A DNA stretch of 64,000 nt from G963665005 sp963665005 (GTDB lineage: Bacteria; Bacillota; Clostridia; Christensenellales; SZUA-584), in the NCBI GenBank assembly GCA_963665005.2, contig CAXXTQ010000001.1:992001-1056000 (forward strand), in the 5' to 3' direction. How positions within the stretch are numbered: the stretch's first letter is position 1; the number at the start of each line of letters is the position of its first letter. The notes under the pieces were generated by a model that saw nothing but the letters and a program-made list of their open reading frames with translations, ran no database searches and had not been told where the DNA came from. Below, piece by piece: positions 33,731 through 41,046 of the stretch. The translations under genes were made by a program, and so were the position numbers.

Positions 33731-34598
33731 AGAAAAGTTTTTGCGCTTATTTGGAATAATAACAATTGCGATGCTGGCGTACTGCGTATTCGCATATATC
33801 TATTTTAATTTAAAGCTTACACCCGATTTGACAGAGCTTACTATACAGATGCAGACAATTTCTACAATTATAATTCCCTCGTTTGTGGTGATAGGCATAT
33901 ACCATATAATATTGCTGACAAATGCGCTGCAAACACTCGATGGCAAATTTAAAGACTCTGTTTATTTAGTGCTTATAATATTGTCGGGAATAACGTTATT
34001 GTCCGATGCAACGTTGTTATCCGATATGGGTAAAGAGTATTTGCTTTTCGATATTACAGATCAATGGATTCTGCTTTATGGATTTACAGCCGCTCATATT
34101 GTCACGGTTATCTGGGGTTATATTCATATGATAAAATATCCGTCAGATAAAAAATTATTTGAGCCTTCGAAAGGCTCGGATGACCGCATATTTGTATCCA
34201 TACACCACATAGGACTTATAGCCGGAATATTAGGGCTTTGCGGTATCATCTTTGCACAGATCGGAATAATTTTCGTTCCCGAGAAGTTTATCACTTTGTT
34301 TATAATTCTGGTCGCGGCGCTTGCGCTTTGCCCGTTTATAATATTTATTATCTTCTGGGTAATAAAATTAAAGAAAATACCTATTAGCAAATGGCTTGAT
34401 GAAAAACAATTGCGCGATTCCGCTTTTGCCGCGCTTATAAGTTTTGTTATATCGATACTGTTATATGCGGCGGTATGCATCATGGATTTATTTGATATTT
34501 ATCTGCCCGCAGCAACATGGATACTAGGTGTGTTCTTTATAGAGCTCATTATTTTCTCATCAGTAATGACAGCAAAAAACAGGCAGATAAACTTATAA
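33720..34598 (+). CDS. multi-pass membrane protein of unknown function
   Basis: 292 residues with about eight hydrophobic segments (e.g. near 9-30, 44-66, 80-98, 115-135, 165-187, 193-215 and 240-285). No catalytic motif is recognised. The ATG at 33720 is chosen because AAGGAGG lies 8 bases upstream, within the XRE gene. Translation is coupled to that regulator, which probably controls it. A strong terminator follows. Could be a DUF2975-like partner of XRE proteins, but it is longer than that family. Confidence 0.72.
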   Translation: MKNKEKFLRLFGIITIAMLAYCVFAYIYFNLKLTPDLTELTIQMQTISTIIIPSFVVIGIYHIILLTNALQTLDGKFKDSVYLVLIILSGITLLSDATLLSDMGKEYLLFDITDQWILLYGFTAAHIVTVIWGYIHMIKYPSDKKLFEPSKGSDDRIFVSIHHIGLIAGILGLCGIIFAQIGIIFVPEKFITLFIILVAALALCPFIIFIIFWVIKLKKIPISKWLDEKQLRDSAFAALISFVISILLYAAVCIMDLFDIYLPAATWILGVFFIELIIFSSVMTAKNRQINL

Positions 34599-34612
34599 AT
34601 CTGCCTGTTTTT
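34574..34612. terminator. intrinsic terminator (bidirectional)
   Basis: AAAACAGGCAGAT pairs with ATCTGCCTGTTTT across a short loop, with A-run and T-run on either side. It can end the XRE/membrane-protein unit on the plus strand and the DUF1893 unit on the minus strand. Confidence 0.85.
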
Positions 34613-34632
34613 CAATATGGTGTATTATATTA

Positions 34633-35049
34633 TTAGCTATTATTCTTAAGAAACGCTTTGATTTTTATGTACATTTCTTCGGGCTCGGATACGTCTTTTG
34701 ACAGCGATTCCATAGGGCATTTGCCATCGCCGCTGCGGTTTTTTATAAAGGGAACGAGCCTTTCGTACGCTGTCTTTACGGCGTGTTTATCTAAAACAGA
34801 CAGCGCTGATTTCGTTGTGACGCCGGTATAAAGCTCTTTCGCACCGCATTTTACGCTAAGCAGGGCGGCCGCTTTCCCCGTGATCTTGTCGGCAAGATAA
34901 AGTTTTTTGCCGTTTGTGTTTTTTTCGCACAACTCGACAAGCGGCACAATACCTTTTGTCTTTGACGAATAGTACATTTTGTTTTCATCAAAGGCGACGC
35001 ATGTATATCCGCCCTTTTCCAGTTCATGCTTTAGATCGACTTTCTTCAA
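34633..35049 (-). CDS. DUF1893 family protein (deaminase-like fold)
   Basis: 138 residues. Seen: DKITGKAAALLSVKCGAKEL and a following YTGVTTKSAL with a C-terminal NRSGDGKCPMESL, the conserved pattern of DUF1893, whose structure resembles cytidine deaminases but lacks the usual zinc-site spacing. Its 5' end overlaps the ECF S-component gene by 26 bases, so they are co-transcribed. Activity unknown. Confidence 0.8.
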   Translation of the reverse strand: MKKVDLKHELEKGGYTCVAFDENKMYYSSKTKGIVPLVELCEKNTNGKKLYLADKITGKAAALLSVKCGAKELYTGVTTKSALSVLDKHAVKTAYERLVPFIKNRSGDGKCPMESLSKDVSEPEEMYIKIKAFLKNNS

Positions 35050-35563
35050 AGAAAAAACCTCCGCGTTTGAGTAATATGCATATCGGCGGTATCAGTACGA
35101 TTTGTATCGCTATGCCCGGCAAACCGGTAACAACTGATGTCAGCACTGCGGTTACGGGCGCAATTTCAAGGTTAAAAATCAATACGGCAACATACATTGC
35201 AAGGCCGCTCGCTATGCGCCCGGCGATCATGCTTATAACCAGTTTCGGGTATATCATCCACTTTGTATCCTGCCCGAAACGCATAAAGCCGGATACCGCG
35301 CCGTAAACAGCAAGCTCAAACATCATAAAAAACAGTGTCGGAGGGGCGGGCATACCCGATATCAAAAAGCTTAAAATCGGTACAGTAATGCCGGCGATTA
35401 TTCCGTGCCAGCCGCCTACTATAAAACCTATGAGAAAAATGCCTATGTGCATGGGCAGAAAAACTCTTCCCGCACTCGGGCCGCCGATAAAGTGAAAGAG
35501 CTGGGGCAAAAGCACGCCTACGGCCATCAAAAGCCCCGTAATAGTTAGTTTTCTTGTATTCAT
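35024..35563 (-). CDS. ECF transporter S component (substrate unknown)
   Basis: 179 residues, about five to six hydrophobic segments, with MHIGIFLIGFIVGGWHG near residue 38, the mark of ECF-type substrate-binding S components for vitamins or related small molecules. No ATPase or T component is in the window, so it would share an energising module encoded elsewhere. AAGGAG precedes the ATG. A hairpin lies just upstream. The ligand is not assigned. Confidence 0.8.
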   Translation of the reverse strand: MNTRKLTITGLLMAVGVLLPQLFHFIGGPSAGRVFLPMHIGIFLIGFIVGGWHGIIAGITVPILSFLISGMPAPPTLFFMMFELAVYGAVSGFMRFGQDTKWMIYPKLVISMIAGRIASGLAMYVAVLIFNLEIAPVTAVLTSVVTGLPGIAIQIVLIPPICILLKRGGFFFEESRSKA

Positions 35564-35580
35564 TTAAAACTCCTTAATTG

Positions 35581-35604
35581 TAGCGGCATATAAAAAAGCC
35601 GCTA
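35581..35604 (-). promoter_or_regulatory. hairpin upstream of the ECF S-component gene
   Basis: On the minus strand TAGCGGC (35604-35598), a T-rich loop, and GCCGCTA (35587-35581), followed shortly by the AAGGAG. Further upstream AGCTA/TAGCT also pairs. The arrangement could be a translational switch or a leftover terminator; no known riboswitch class was recognised. Confidence 0.35.
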
Positions 35605-35699
35605 AGCTAATATACTAGCTTTCGCAGCCGTTATGTGTACCTTCGTGATACAAACAGATATTAACATATATTCTATAGCAAGGCAACTTGTTTTGTGAT

Positions 35700-37076
35700 T
35701 TAATTTAAATTTTTAAATTCAAGCACTTTTAGATGAGTTTCATACTCTATGGAAAATTTATCTTTGAGTAATCTTATTAATTTGTCATCCAGAATTTTAT
35801 TGTTATTGTTAAGAAAATCTTTGAAGTTTTTTTGCATTAATTGAGTATTTCCTATCTCATTATATAATAATCCTAAAGCAAATCTGAGTATATTTTTATC
35901 AGGCTCTTCATCGAGTATTCTCTCAATGAAGATAGTTAATCTTTGCAAATTAAATTCAACTCTAAATGCCTGTTTATATTTTCTATAAATAGTTAATGGA
36001 GAATGGCTTTCATATGCTAGTAAAAAAGCCTCGCTATACTTCCAACTTCCATTTGGGGTTATCTCTTTACATTTTTTAATACATGACTTGGCTTCATTAA
36101 TTGCTCTGTTTTTTAACACATGATAAATCGCCATATTAAGATAATATCCATAGGTATTCGGATAATATTCATTAGCATTATTTAAATGGATATGCATTTT
36201 ATCAATGCTCTCTTCTTTTTCTGTGTCGTTGTATTCTTCATAATATTTTATTGCTAGTAAAAATTGTATCTCCCAACATCTTAGAGGAAGGATTTTATTT
36301 AATATTTTTCCAACTGGATCCTTAATTTTTTTTTGATTTACTAATAACAATAATTCTCTAAATATTATTTCTGCCTGATCTAAATTACCATCCAATAAAT
36401 AAGTTAGTCCAAAAATATATTTACATGCATAAGCCATCTGTTCTGTTGTGAAATGTAAAACTTGAATTTTCTCTTTTTTTTCATATCGCAAAGTTCTACA
36501 ATTTAAAGATATATTATATAATTCTTTTAGGAATTTCTGATGTTGTTCCTGATTATAAGCACTATAAATAACACCTGTATTAATAGTCATTTCATAATTG
36601 TTTGCATTATCATCATCATCGCTATCTATTTTAATTTGTATAAGATATCTACAATTTGTTTTTTCAAGTAATTTTTTTTGATCTTTTTCTAATTTAATAT
36701 CGATTTTTTTCAAGTTATGATATTGAATATAAAGGACCTTAAAAGGGATTTGATTACTTATAATTGTTTCACTAAAATGCTTTATAATTTTACGTTGGCA
36801 GTCTTTAAATTGCTTATTATTAGCTACATCAATTACAAACAATATGGCTAAGTCTTTTTCTTTCGCTTTTGGTAATCTAAAATGTTTCATAAAACATTTT
36901 AAATAATAAAGATCAAGAATAAATATAAGAATACATACAATAAAAAAAACTGTATAAGATTCTTCTTGCGAAGGCATTAAAGTGGGGATTAAGAGAAAAT
37001 GTAATATAACTAAAACAACTATGCTAATTGGCTTGAACCATAGTTTTTCAAATAATTTTCCGAAAATTCCTTCCAA
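35700..37076 (-). CDS. AT-rich hypothetical membrane protein with helical repeat region
   Basis: 458 residues, no recognised family. Seen: two hydrophobic segments near residues 15-36 and 42-60, a middle region with a possible Rossmann-like stretch (AILFVIDVANNK), then helical repeats resembling TPR (YGLTYLLDGNLDQAEIIF, NMAIYHVLKNRAINEA, RFALGLLYNEIGNTQLM). Start is TTG at 37076 with GGAGG 8-9 bases upstream. Codon use is strongly AT-rich compared with all neighbours except the RES gene, suggesting recent transfer. It interrupts the space before rplS. Confidence 0.7.
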   Translation of the reverse strand: MEGIFGKLFEKLWFKPISIVVLVILHFLLIPTLMPSQEESYTVFFIVCILIFILDLYYLKCFMKHFRLPKAKEKDLAILFVIDVANNKQFKDCQRKIIKHFSETIISNQIPFKVLYIQYHNLKKIDIKLEKDQKKLLEKTNCRYLIQIKIDSDDDDNANNYEMTINTGVIYSAYNQEQHQKFLKELYNISLNCRTLRYEKKEKIQVLHFTTEQMAYACKYIFGLTYLLDGNLDQAEIIFRELLLLVNQKKIKDPVGKILNKILPLRCWEIQFLLAIKYYEEYNDTEKEESIDKMHIHLNNANEYYPNTYGYYLNMAIYHVLKNRAINEAKSCIKKCKEITPNGSWKYSEAFLLAYESHSPLTIYRKYKQAFRVEFNLQRLTIFIERILDEEPDKNILRFALGLLYNEIGNTQLMQKNFKDFLNNNNKILDDKLIRLLKDKFSIEYETHLKVLEFKNLN

Positions 37077-37221
37077 AATATTTATCCTCCACCATTGATA
37101 AATTTAAAGAAATTATATAATATTATATTAATTATTACAATAATTTAATAGTGTATAAAAGCTATCGAATACAGATTAAAAAGGTAGCTTTAGCTTTATT
37201 CGATTGGTATGAAATAAGCTC

Positions 37222-37250
37222 TTGTCATGCCCCGGCGCCTGTGTTATAAT
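37222..37250 (+). promoter_or_regulatory. promoter of rplS
   Basis: TTGTCA (37222-37227), 17-base spacer, TATAAT (37245-37250), about 75 bases before the rplS start. Confidence 0.82.
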
Positions 37251-37258
37251 GTTCGGGT

Positions 37259-37322
37259 TGATTTAGGGCGGTCCTCTTTTCGAAATTACGGATATGAACG
37301 CCTGAAACGGAAGGAGGAATCA
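37259..37322 (+). promoter_or_regulatory. structured rplS leader (L19-leader-like)
   Basis: TCCTCTTTTCG (37272-37282) can pair over 11 positions, counting G-U, with CGGAAGGAGGA (37308-37318), which contains the rplS ribosome binding site. An outer TGAT/ATCA pairing and an alternative GGCG (37267-37270)/CGCC (37299-37302) helix are possible. This fits a ribosomal-protein autoregulatory leader of the L19 type; protein binding is inferred. Confidence 0.65.
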
Positions 37323-37324
37323 GC

Positions 37325-37669
37325 ATGAATAATATCGTAAGAGCTATTGAAAAAGAAAAAATGCGCGACGATTTGCCGCAGATCAATATCGGGGATACTG
37401 TAAAGGTATTCGTTAAAGTTGTGGAAGGCACAAGAGAACGTCTTCAGGGTTTTGAAGGATACGTTATTGCCAAAAAAGGCGGCGGTATAAGAGAGACGAT
37501 TACCGTAAGAAGAGTTTCTTTCGGAATAGGCATTGAGCGTACGTTCCCGATACACTCGCCGAAAATTGCGAGTATAGAAAAGGTTCGGGCTAACAAGGTC
37601 AGAAGATCGAAGCTGTACTATCTGCGTGAAAGGGCCGGCAAGTCTGCGAAACTTAAAGAAAAAAGGTAA
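37325..37669 (+). CDS. rplS: 50S ribosomal protein L19
   Basis: Ribosomal protein at the 30S-50S interface. Seen: DTVKVFVKVVEGTRERLQGF, VRRVSFGIGIERTFPIHSP and RRSKLYYLRERAGKSAKLKE, all standard L19. 114 residues. AAGGAGG precedes the ATG and can be hidden in a leader hairpin. A terminator follows, and rbgA is next, matching the Firmicute order. Confidence 0.98.
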   Translation: MNNIVRAIEKEKMRDDLPQINIGDTVKVFVKVVEGTRERLQGFEGYVIAKKGGGIRETITVRRVSFGIGIERTFPIHSPKIASIEKVRANKVRRSKLYYLRERAGKSAKLKEKR

Positions 37670-37672
37670 TTT

Positions 37673-37708
37673 AAAAAGAAGCCGGAAATGGCTTCTTTTC
37701 TTTTTTTT
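37673..37708 (+). terminator. intrinsic terminator after rplS
   Basis: AAAAGAAGCC, 6-base loop, GGCTTCTTTT, then C and eight T. Ends the rplS message; some read-through into rbgA is possible. Confidence 0.85.
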
Positions 37709-37749
37709 AACGGCGCTGATGCTTTAGAGAGTTTTTAGGAGAAAAAAAG

Positions 37750-38583
37750 ATGAATATACAATGGTATCCGGGGCATATGGCAAAAACAAAGAGGCTTTTA
37801 CAAGATAAGCTGAGCGTTATTAATGTTGCCATTATTGTTGTGGATGCCCGGGCGCCGCTTAGCACGTTTAACCCCGACCTTTCGGGAATGCTCTCGGGCA
37901 AGGAATGTTTTGTCGTCTTAAACAAACGCGACCTTGCAGACGACGCTTTGACAAAAAAATGGACAGAGTATTATAAAAAAGAATTCGGTAATGCCATTGC
38001 TTTTAGCGCGACTAAAGACAAAAAGAGCGTACTCCTGTCCGCGATAAACGACGCCGCGCAGCCCGTAAAGCAAAAATATAAGGAAAAAGGCATGAACAAA
38101 ACTATACGCGTGCTTGTCGCGGGTATACCAAACGTGGGCAAATCGGCTGTCATAAACCGGCTTGCGGGGCGTAAGGGCGCAAAGGAAGGAAACAAACCGG
38201 GCGTTACGCGCGGCCTTCAGTGGGTAAAGCTCAGCGACAGCTTAGAGCTTATGGATTCTCCGGGCCTGCTTTGGCCAAAAATAGAATCGCAGGAAACGGC
38301 GGTAAAAATCGCGCTGCCAGGATGTATTAAGCAGGAAATCATAGATATAGTTGACCTTGCGCTTTTTCTTATAAAAATATTAGCAAGCGTTGCGCCGAGT
38401 GCGATATCCGAAAGGTACGGCATAGAATCGAGCGAAGACGCACTTTTGGTTTTAGAAAATATTTGCATAAAAAGAGGTTTTTTGCTCAAAAAAGGCGAAT
38501 ATGATTTTGGAAGAGGAGCAAAAACTCTTATAGATGAATTTATGGGAGGACGGCTTGGGAGAATAACGCTCGAGAGCCCCTGA
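37750..38583 (+). CDS. rbgA: ribosome biogenesis GTPase RbgA (YlqF)
   Basis: Circularly permuted GTPase required for late 50S assembly. Seen in permuted order: G4 NKRD before G1 GIPNVGKSA, then G3 DSPG; the N-terminal WYPGHMAKT is the hallmark of YlqF/RbgA. 277 residues. AGGAG precedes the ATG. Located between rplS and rnhB as in Bacillus subtilis. Confidence 0.96.
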   Translation: MNIQWYPGHMAKTKRLLQDKLSVINVAIIVVDARAPLSTFNPDLSGMLSGKECFVVLNKRDLADDALTKKWTEYYKKEFGNAIAFSATKDKKSVLLSAINDAAQPVKQKYKEKGMNKTIRVLVAGIPNVGKSAVINRLAGRKGAKEGNKPGVTRGLQWVKLSDSLELMDSPGLLWPKIESQETAVKIALPGCIKQEIIDIVDLALFLIKILASVAPSAISERYGIESSEDALLVLENICIKRGFLLKKGEYDFGRGAKTLIDEFMGGRLGRITLESP

Positions 38584-38590
38584 AAAAATT

Positions 38591-39217
38591 TTGACTAAAG
38601 ACGAAAAAGAAATTCAAAGACTGAAAGAAATGTGTAAATACGAACGGCCGTATTGGGATAAGTCTCTTTTGGTCGCGGGTATTGACGAAGTCGGGCGCGG
38701 CCCGCTTGCGGGGCCTTGTGTCGCGGCGGCTGTTATTATGCCTGCCGGCTGCCTTATCGCGGGCGTTAACGATTCTAAAAAGCTTTCCGAGAAAAAAAGA
38801 GAAGAACTTTATGTAAAAATCACAAAATCTGCTGTCAGCTACTCTGTCGGAATAGTAGACAACGCAGTCATAGATGAAATAAATATATTAAACGCCGCGC
38901 GCCGCGCTTTCGCCGAAGCTTTTTTCGGCCTTCAGGAAAAACCGGCGTTCGTTTTCTGCGACAGAATAAACGGCATAGATATAGATACACAATATGAGGA
39001 AATAGTGGGCGGAGACAGGCTTTGCTACAGCGTTGCCGCCGCTTCTATTGTCGCGAAGGTAACAAGAGACAGGCTGATGAGAGAATACGAAAGCGTTTAT
39101 CCAGAATACGGTTTTGCGCAGCATAAAGGATACGGTACGGCACAGCACCGCCAGGCGATAATAGAAAACGGCGTATGCGAAATTCACCGTATGACGTTTC
39201 TCAAAAAGATAGTATGA
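38591..39217 (+). CDS. rnhB: ribonuclease HII
   Basis: Removes RNA from RNA-DNA hybrids. Seen: GIDEVGRGPLAGPCVAAAV with the first Asp-Glu of the active site, a later Asp in FCDRI, and SIVAKVTRD. 208 residues. The start is probably TTG at 38591; an ATG at codon 14 is a weaker alternative because the family usually begins earlier. Overlaps yraN by four bases. Confidence 0.94.
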   Translation: MTKDEKEIQRLKEMCKYERPYWDKSLLVAGIDEVGRGPLAGPCVAAAVIMPAGCLIAGVNDSKKLSEKKREELYVKITKSAVSYSVGIVDNAVIDEINILNAARRAFAEAFFGLQEKPAFVFCDRINGIDIDTQYEEIVGGDRLCYSVAAASIVAKVTRDRLMREYESVYPEYGFAQHKGYGTAQHRQAIIENGVCEIHRMTFLKKIV

Positions 39218-39567
39218 ACACAAAAAGCAAAGGCAGCAAAGGCGAAGATATCGCCGCGGATTATCTTGCGCAAAACGGCTGCGAAATATTACAGAGGAAC
39301 TATTATATACGCGGCGGCGAGATAGATATAATATGTAAAGACGGCGAGGCTGTCGTGTTCTGCGAAGTAAAACTCAGGAATTCTGATAAGTTCGGCGTTC
39401 CGTCCGAAGCGGTGGGTATAAGCAAGCAAAAGCGCATATCTAAAGCGGCGCTTGACTATGCGTACAAAAATAAAACCATTGATGAAAATTACAGATTTGA
39501 TATAATAGAAATATATAACGGCAAAATAAACCATATTCGAAACGCTTTTGAGTTTATTGCGCCATAA
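39214..39567 (+). CDS. YraN family protein (UPF0102)
   Basis: 117 residues of the UPF0102 family, predicted endonuclease-like fold, often found beside rnhB. Seen: KGEDIAADYLAQNGCEIL, GGEIDIICKDGEAVVFCEVK. The ATG at 39214 overlaps the rnhB stop (ATGA) and is preferred over an upstream in-frame start. Exact function unclear; the conserved Asp/Glu/Lys pattern resembles restriction-type nucleases. Confidence 0.9.
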   Translation: MNTKSKGSKGEDIAADYLAQNGCEILQRNYYIRGGEIDIICKDGEAVVFCEVKLRNSDKFGVPSEAVGISKQKRISKAALDYAYKNKTIDENYRFDIIEIYNGKINHIRNAFEFIAP

Positions 39568-39581
39568 TGCTCGGGGGCACA

Positions 39582-41030
39582 ATGCGCAAATTTTTATTCT
39601 TTCTTTTTATAATAATGCTTATATTCTGTTTGTTTGCGGCAACGGCAATGGCACAAGATGCTTTTAAACCGTCGAATGCTACCGCTTCTGAGCAAATGAT
39701 AGCAACAGTTTTAACTATGGTCGTGGGTGCTTTGTTTATAGTCTGCTGCGTAATGCTCGGCATACGCGAAGGCAACAAAGACCTCGGCGGCGGGGGTAAA
39801 AGCTGGACTGCTTTTTTACTGGCCGCTGTTTTGGCGGTAGTATTGCGCGTTATTGTCGCGCTTACGTTTGAAGGCTATTCAACAGATATCGCATGCTTTA
39901 AGGGCTGGGCTGTCGCGGCATACGAACAGGGGCCGGCTAATTTTTATACTTACGGCGGATTCTCCGATTATCCGCCCGGATATATGTACGTGCTTTATGT
40001 GCTCGGCTTTTTAAGAGAATTGTTCGCGGTAGATGCCGCTTCGGCGACGTTTACGCTAATGATAAAACTGCCGTCTATAATAGCGGAAGTTATAACAGCG
40101 GTATTAGTTTACAGAATCGCCGAAAAGCATACGAACAATATTTTCGCTCTGTTGTGCGGTATGTTTTTGCTTTTTAATCCCGCAATGTTCTTTAACAGCA
40201 GCGCTTGGGGACAGATAGACGCCGTGTTCATACTTTTTATAGCGCTCGCTATTCTTTATCTGAAAAAAGAAAATTATATACTCGGGGCTTTGTTTTTTAC
40301 AATTTCTCTGCTTATTAAACCGCAGGCTATAATGTTTGCGCCCGTCGTCGGGCTTGCGTACATTTTCGCTTTGTTAAAAAAAGGCCAGATGAAAAAGGCG
40401 CTTGCCGGAATATTCGGAGGGGCGTTGGTCGCGGCGGCAGTTATGTTCATTGTAATATATCCGTTTACGGGCAGTCAGCCGCCTATGTGGATAATCGATA
40501 AATATGCGGGAACGGTAAATTTTTATCCTTACGCTTCTCTTAACGCATTTAATATTTATACACTCGTGGGAGCAAACTTTGCGCCAAGCACCGAAAGCTT
40601 TTTATTTTTAAACTATGAGATATTGGGCATTATATTTATAGTTCTTATTTGTGCTGTGACCGTTATTGTGCAATACAGGTCGAGAGAAAGAAGGCCGCTT
40701 TTTGACATAAGCGCGTTTTTGATATTGTCGGTGTTTATGCTTGCTCACGCAATGCACGAAAGATACATACTGCCTGTGTGCGTGCTTTTGATTTTTGCAT
40801 ACGTATATTCAAGAGACAGGACAACGCTGTTTTTCGCCGGAGCTTTTTCTATAACGGCGCTTTTAAACCAGATGGTAACGCTTTATGCGGCAGGCGTTGT
40901 CGCTCCCGAGCTTCCGGCGGTAATATTATCCGCATTAAATATAACGCTTTACGTGGTATACGCTATTATTACAATAAAAAAACTTACTAGCGGCAATGTG
41001 CTTATAAAAAGCCCCGCGCTGCATAGCTAA
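39582..41030 (+). CDS. Gpi18-like membrane mannosyltransferase (GT-C fold)
   Basis: Polytopic membrane protein of 482 residues. Seen: a signal-like N-terminus, about ten further membrane segments, and the loop YSTDIACFKGWA with DYPPGYMYV, which matches Gpi18-like GT-C transferases using lipid-linked sugar. The ATG at 39582 has GGGGG a few bases upstream; 39567 is an alternative that overlaps the yraN stop. Followed by a PMT-family gene and GtrA, so the three probably glycosylate a surface polymer or protein. Confidence 0.78.
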   Translation: MRKFLFFLFIIMLIFCLFAATAMAQDAFKPSNATASEQMIATVLTMVVGALFIVCCVMLGIREGNKDLGGGGKSWTAFLLAAVLAVVLRVIVALTFEGYSTDIACFKGWAVAAYEQGPANFYTYGGFSDYPPGYMYVLYVLGFLRELFAVDAASATFTLMIKLPSIIAEVITAVLVYRIAEKHTNNIFALLCGMFLLFNPAMFFNSSAWGQIDAVFILFIALAILYLKKENYILGALFFTISLLIKPQAIMFAPVVGLAYIFALLKKGQMKKALAGIFGGALVAAAVMFIVIYPFTGSQPPMWIIDKYAGTVNFYPYASLNAFNIYTLVGANFAPSTESFLFLNYEILGIIFIVLICAVTVIVQYRSRERRPLFDISAFLILSVFMLAHAMHERYILPVCVLLIFAYVYSRDRTTLFFAGAFSITALLNQMVTLYAAGVVAPELPAVILSALNITLYVVYAIITIKKLTSGNVLIKSPALHS

Positions 41031-41046
41031 AAAATCAGAGGTATAA

